A stretch of 64,000 nucleotides of DNA from Glandiceps talaboti. Its lineage: Eukaryota > Hemichordata > Enteropneusta > Spengelidae. The stretch is taken from NCBI RefSeq assembly GCF_964340395.1, contig NC_135564.1, positions 6,192,861 to 6,256,860 of the forward strand, read 5' to 3'. Position numbers and translations under genes: made by a program. The first letter of the stretch is position 1. Each line of letters starts with the position of its first letter. The notes under the pieces are model-generated. The model was not told the origin of the DNA. It made no database searches and worked only from the letters and a program-made list of their open reading frames with translations. Shown here in pieces: positions 59,542 through 64,000 of this stretch.

Positions 59542-59691
59542 TGTGATATGATCTATACCTTAATATCTGATGATTAATACATGACAATTAATGCATCATC
59601 ACCATCATATGTATATGTCAACATTATGTAAATAAAAGTTATATAGTTGCAATAGTACAACACAACGTCCTGAGTCTCACTGAATATAACA
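59542..59691 (+). repeat. TRIM 5' LTR
   Basis: 150 bp, TGTGATATGATC to ATATAACA. Contains AATAAA at about 59631, a likely LTR polyadenylation signal. Confidence 0.88.
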
Positions 59692-60101
59692 TGGTGTCAG
59701 AAGTTCTGATTTCTGCATAAAATCTGTTCAGAATTCATTAAAAGTAGTGAAAATTTAACAGATATCAACGTGAAAAGTGGCCACTGCTGGGAAACTTCAG
59801 AGAAGTAAGGACTCTACCAGAAAATCTACACTCCAAATTCCAGTCACATAGCCACACCCTAAAATCACAGTTGAAGTGCAGTGAGCAAAGAATCCCACAG
59901 GAAGCTCAACGAGTAGGTTTCATTCAAATTCTTGACTCAAAATGGCAAGTAACAACTTCAAACAACCAAACAAAATGATGATGAGAGACAATACACTTAT
60001 GATTTACTAAACATTGCTCGACCAATATAATCCATAATTATCCAATTTGATCAATAATACCAACACATTACGATACATTGTCTCACTCAAAAAAGGAGAG
60101 T

Positions 60102-60268
60102 TGTAATGATAGGATCTATACATTAATATCTAATGAATTATACATGAGATTATTTAACAATGCATCATCACCATCATATGTATATGTCAATATTTTGTAA
60201 ATAAAAGTTATTTAGTTGCAATAGTACAATAGTACAATAGTACGTCCTGAGACTCACTGACTATAACA
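60102..60268 (+). repeat. TRIM 3' LTR
   Basis: 167 bp, TGTAATGATAGG to CTATAACA. Longer than the left LTR because of small insertions, including extra AATAGTAC units, and diverged from it by scattered substitutions. Confidence 0.88.
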
Positions 60269-60495
60269 GTCCTAATTTGCATATCAACAATGGAATCATC
60301 TATCCTGACCATTTTCAAATATTCCCGCCACATTTTACATAAAATGTTTCATTTAGACAGTAACATCCCCAACAAAATTTAAAACACTGTAATTTGTGAT
60401 TCTGCTAAAAGTTTTTAAACCAAAAATTTGCATATCAATGATGTCTTGTCTTGGACAGTTTTCATCTAGATATCACTACAACAATGTCTGTTATA

Positions 60496-60500
<5 letters not shown>

Positions 60501-60545
<45 letters not shown>

Positions 60546-60652
60546 GACACACACACACAGACACAGACACACACAGTGACACACACACACACACAGACAC
60601 AGACACACACACACACAGACAGACACACACACACAGACACACACACACACAC

Positions 60653-60683
<31 letters not shown>

Positions 60684-60853
60684 CACACACATACACACAG
60701 ACACATACACATACACATACACACATACACACACATACACACACACATACATACACACACACATACATACATACATACATACATACATACATACATACAT
60801 ACATACATACATACATACATACATACATACATACATACATACATACATACACA
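60501..60853. repeat. 350-bp CA / CAGA / CATA compound microsatellite
   Basis: CA with GACA interruptions, then CAGA run, then ACAT run to 60850. Yields His/Thr- and Cys/Val-rich spurious ORFs on both strands. Confidence 0.95.
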
Positions 60854-61320
60854 CACTTGACTCCATGGTAAAGTTGAAAACATCCAGGCATAATGGTACA
60901 ACTATTGATAGAGAGAGAGAGACAATCAGCAGGTATTCAATGACACAACCAGAAATAACAACTCCTAACTTCTTAATAACCATGTAGTATATATGTCCCT
61001 TGTCACAATCTGTAAGAGGTAATATCAGGTATACAAAGAAAGCCAGAAATAAACATTCTTAGCATAATTACTAACTATGGAACATATATCACCTGTCAAT
61101 ATGTGTAGTAATTGGCTATATAAGATCTGAAAGCTGTGTGAGTACACTTTTGGATGTTACCAGTGACTTATACTTATACTGAAACACCACACAATCATGA
61201 ATGTTTATACTTGTTCAATATCAAAACTGTAAAATTTGTAAATGAAATATTTCACCATGTGCTATTCTTAATACTCTTGTCCTGAAAAGCTGATATCTGT
61301 GCATAACCACAAGCGTTTTT

Positions 61321-64000
61321 CTATTGTACTGACATCACAACTTTCATTGCTGGGTTTATAATAACATTCAAGTTATTGTACACATCAAAATCAAGTGAGT
61401 ATGTTTGACCATCATCGAATGTACATGTAATACAATCTGCTGAGTTCACCTCGGTCAATTCCAACATTTGAGACTTCACACTTTCAAGGAATTTCTTATC
61501 TGCCATTAAAATCACAGTAACCTGTATCGATCTCTTAATACTACATTTAAGAAATACCTTGATCATTGCTACCATATTTGTACTATCTTCGTCAGAGGCA
61601 GTGTGATGTACTTTAAGTGTAAGCTGTTTTAACATAGTGTTGTATTCCAAGGCTTGCACCAAACCATTAGAATCCACTTGACAACCACCAAATGTTAATT
61701 TTAGGGATTCCAAATATCGACTTCTTTGTATGACATCAATAGCAACTGACTGAGTAGTATGATCTATATTTAATGCACAACAAGTGACCGTCTTACTACT
61801 GTTCAGGACATCTACAATTCTATTTGATTCGTCAGCTACCTCATTTGGAAACACCACGACATCACCCGAAAGACTGATATCGGTTAACAATGGACTTGAT
61901 GATTTTATAGCAGACGTAATAGAATCCCTGTACAATACTTTACACTTCACAGAGGGCAACTTTAGATCCAAAGAGAGTCTGCTGGTCTGCTGACAATTCT
62001 CAATAAACTGACCTATTTGATAACAAAATCTTGGTAAAGCAGTCGTCCTTTTACATCTTCTACAAAGCTCATCGTCGTCTTCTGTGATTTTTATACCGTC
62101 AATAAACTGTACACATATAAATACCTTACTTGGTCCACTATGTGTCAGCAAATTGATTGGACAGATCAAGTTGATATGACTTTGACGTTTACATAGAAAG
62201 TATGGTGAAATGTACTCAAATGTATCCAGGAATCGATTCTCACTGACACTCACGAATAAATCTTTCACAACCTTTCTATACTCATCTTTCCTATATGCAC
62301 AGCGATTCCCAACTATCAAGTGCTTCAACTGACATCCTGTTTTGATGGCATCTGATAGAGATTTTATAGATCTTATATCACTGGTATGACATTCTAATGT
62401 TGTTACACACAAGCTGTTATCAGCAAACTTCCTACTAATCATTGAACAGTGCTCGTGTGTTAATTTATGAAGAATCAGATATTTACATCTGCAATCTGTA
62501 CAACTTTCACCTTTCTTACACTTGAAGATATCTATTGCCTGCTGACATACTGATTCATCCACAACACAAAGTTTCCCATATTGAAAACATTCACTGATAT
62601 TGGTATTTTCACTCTTGTGTATGGAGTAAGGCACAACACAAAAGTTCTTTGCATGTAGTATCAATCTGTCTGGCATGTAAAGTGACAAGTAATTAAGATC
62701 TAGCTTAGCTTCAAGCAAACATCTGACAAGAAAAGGAAATGGCTCGCTGAATATGTCATACCTGTCTATGTTATAATGTGCTTGCATTTGACTGATAATT
62801 ACCTGTAACAAAGAAGTGGCTTTACCTTTCAAAATGCCTGCTATGAAAAGACAAACCTCTGGTTCATGCTTAGTGATGTGTGAAAGGATGGACTTTACAT
62901 CAGTATCTGATTTATCTATCATGTTACTGATGTGAAGGGCACTACAATATTCTAGCCATGTCTTGTGGCAGAAAAAACCAATATTCTGTATGTCCAGTTT
63001 TGATCTTTCTGTATCTCTGACTAACAACCCTAAAGATAACAACAAGGTGGAATTAATCTGGTCTACATCAAACACCGGTTTATTCTCAACATACATTGAA
63101 TATGCTAATTTGGCCAAGGCTTTGACTTCCTCTTTCACATTTTCAGGCACCTCACCAGCCCTAAATTTAATACCATTTTTACAACAATATCTCTTTAAGA
63201 TGCAATCAAGAATTCCTGTGTAAATATCTGAAATGATTGTTGGAGAGTGTGCTTTCTCTTCCCACAGGAGACAGAGAAAGGACAATTGTAATGGATTGCA
63301 AAGAAGATCATGTGTATCATGGCCATCCTTCTCTTTCCTCTGTCTATGTACATTATGCTGATAAAGGACAGGGGTCATTTTAACTTCTAAATTTAACTCC
63401 TTTATGAGATTTTCTGCTTCCTCAGAATTCTCAATACAATTCTCAAAGTAATTACGAATGTAGTCAGTGGCATCACTAGTTGAGAAACCATGAATTCTAA
63501 AAGACACATCATAATTCCCAAGGTCTCTATCACACTCATGAGGTCTTGTTGTAGTTACAACTGTACACCTAGGCACCAATTTTTCTGAAAGTATATCATC
63601 AATTACAGACTTGGATGTACCTCTACCATGAAATTCATTCAAACCATCAAATAAACACAGAACTGAATTCTGATTGGATGATATGTAGTTACATAAAGCC
63701 TGTTTTGATATGCCCGTATCCTTGGGAAGTAACTGCTCAAAAATCATGGACTCTAAATTGCCTGCATTTTCTCCTACATCTCTCATTTCTAGATAAAAGA
63801 ACAATTTGAATTGGGGAAGGTTACCACATGCCCACTCATATGCTAACTTTCTACAAAAAGTTGACTTGCCCATTGCAGCTAGACCATCAACTTTTATACG
63901 TCTAGCGCTTTCTCCTGATTCTGATTTTATGAAAATATCATGCTCACTTGTAAGTACTTTGTCTGTCTTGATGCTGTCACTTCCGATAACTTTTAGTTTG
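61321..64000 (-). CDS. NACHT-domain NTPase (NLR-like), 5' end outside window
   Basis: Open reading frame of 892 codons visible, uninterrupted to the window edge, stop TAG at 61321-61323, no intron seen. Numbering from Met 63873: Walker A GLAAMGKST straddles it (four residues before), Walker B VLCLFDGLNE at 71-80, sensor-type VVTTTRP at 105-111, winged-helix block NPLQLSFLCLLW at 193-204, FCHKTWLEYCSAL at 301-313. Frame upstream continues with EHDIFIKSESGESARRIKVD, so 63873 is not the true start. The C-terminal 450 residues hold a Cys cluster (KCKKGESCTDCRC) and only degenerate leucine-rich strands (LESLKLTFGGCQ, LKQLTLKV). Likely a STAND-type sensor of innate immunity; N-terminal effector domain unknown. 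No named orthologue claimed. Confidence 0.9.
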   Translation of the reverse strand, partial: KLKVIGSDSIKTDKVLTSEHDIFIKSESGESARRIKVDGLAAMGKSTFCRKLAYEWACGNLPQFKLFFYLEMRDVGENAGNLESMIFEQLLPKDTGISKQALCNYISSNQNSVLCLFDGLNEFHGRGTSKSVIDDILSEKLVPRCTVVTTTRPHECDRDLGNYDVSFRIHGFSTSDATDYIRNYFENCIENSEEAENLIKELNLEVKMTPVLYQHNVHRQRKEKDGHDTHDLLCNPLQLSFLCLLWEEKAHSPTIISDIYTGILDCILKRYCCKNGIKFRAGEVPENVKEEVKALAKLAYSMYVENKPVFDVDQINSTLLLSLGLLVRDTERSKLDIQNIGFFCHKTWLEYCSALHISNMIDKSDTDVKSILSHITKHEPEVCLFIAGILKGKATSLLQVIISQMQAHYNIDRYDIFSEPFPFLVRCLLEAKLDLNYLSLYMPDRLILHAKNFCVVPYSIHKSENTNISECFQYGKLCVVDESVCQQAIDIFKCKKGESCTDCRCKYLILHKLTHEHCSMISRKFADNSLCVTTLECHTSDIRSIKSLSDAIKTGCQLKHLIVGNRCAYRKDEYRKVVKDLFVSVSENRFLDTFEYISPYFLCKRQSHINLICPINLLTHSGPSKVFICVQFIDGIKITEDDDELCRRCKRTTALPRFCYQIGQFIENCQQTSRLSLDLKLPSVKCKVLYRDSITSAIKSSSPLLTDISLSGDVVVFPNEVADESNRIVDVLNSSKTVTCCALNIDHTTQSVAIDVIQRSRYLESLKLTFGGCQVDSNGLVQALEYNTMLKQLTLKVHHTASDEDSTNMVAMIKVFLKCSIKRSIQVTVILMADKKFLESVKSQMLELTEVNSADCITCTFDDGQTYSLDFDVYNNLNVIINPAMKVVMSVQ

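Larger units (their letters stand above)
59542..60268 (+). mobile_element. Miniature LTR retroelement (TRIM), 727 bp, intact ends
   Basis: Left LTR 59542-59691 and right LTR 60102-60268 share CATCATCACCATCATATGTA, TATGTCAA, GTAAATAAAAGTTAT and GTCCTGAG, starting TGT and ending ACA. TGGTGTCAGAAG directly after the left LTR is a primer-binding site complementary to the 3' end of tRNA-Leu. AAAAAAGGAGAG before the right LTR is a polypurine tract. Flanking 5-bp duplication GTCCT (59537-59541, 60269-60273). The 410-bp interior has no gag-pol, only a short ORF beginning MASNNFKQPNK at about 59942. Confidence 0.9.
55185..61320. other. Intergenic region between FAAH and the NACHT gene
   Basis: No supported coding exon. 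Contains the AC repeat, a palindromic MITE, a TRIM element, degenerate AATTTGCATATCA repeats (about 59160-60480) and a long compound microsatellite. Confidence 0.65.

Noticed and set aside
60396..60983. ORFs up to 173 aa of Cys/Val or His/Thr
   Set aside because: Compound CA/CAGA/CATA microsatellite, no complexity.

Overview
The window is intron-rich, AT-rich animal nuclear DNA. It has GT-AG introns, many microsatellites and many short non-autonomous transposons, and no bacterial features. Four protein-coding loci can be read exon by exon. The mix (a FAAH-1-type amidase, an ACOT13 hotdog thioesterase, a leishmanolysin-like M8 protease and a NACHT ATPase encoded without introns in the visible part) points to an invertebrate metazoan outside the insects, most likely a marine deuterostome or lophotrochozoan. 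I cannot name the species.

Layout. Positions 1-3.8 kb: gene-poor flank with CTCF-like motifs. Positions 4011-37253, minus strand: complete 17-exon leishmanolysin-like protease (LMLN/invadolysin type, 680 aa) whose long introns hold MITEs and minisatellites. Positions 37.3-41.1 kb: intergenic space between the divergent LMLN and ACOT13 genes, with a GT/GA microsatellite, a probable LINE tail, a T37 run and a perfect hairpin. Positions 41142-42697, plus strand: complete 3-exon ACOT13-like gene (144 aa) that lacks two residues considered catalytic in human ACOT13. Positions 42.7-44.9 kb: convergent intergenic space with a palindromic MITE and an AT microsatellite. Positions 44988-55184, minus strand: complete 14-exon fatty-acid amide hydrolase gene (584 aa) with the full Ser-Ser-Lys triad. 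Positions 55.2-61.3 kb: intergenic, with an AC repeat, a 315-bp palindromic MITE, a miniature LTR retroelement (TRIM) and a long CA/CAGA/CATA microsatellite. Positions 61321-64000, minus strand: 3' part of a NACHT-domain (NLR-like) gene that runs off the right edge.

LMLN, ACOT13 and FAAH give unbroken reading frames across every splice junction when phases are tracked by hand, so these models are strong. FAAH and ACOT13 both act on fatty acyl substrates and are convergent neighbours, but I see no evidence of a shared pathway or co-regulation. The most unusual signals are these: tandem repeats in FAAH that have copied its own splice sites in three introns; an ACOT13 protein with Ala at the positions of two catalytic residues, whose exons also begin with donor-like sequence; several MITE families with clean 9-bp target duplications; and a 727-bp TRIM element with intact LTRs, primer-binding site, polypurine tract and 5-bp target duplication.
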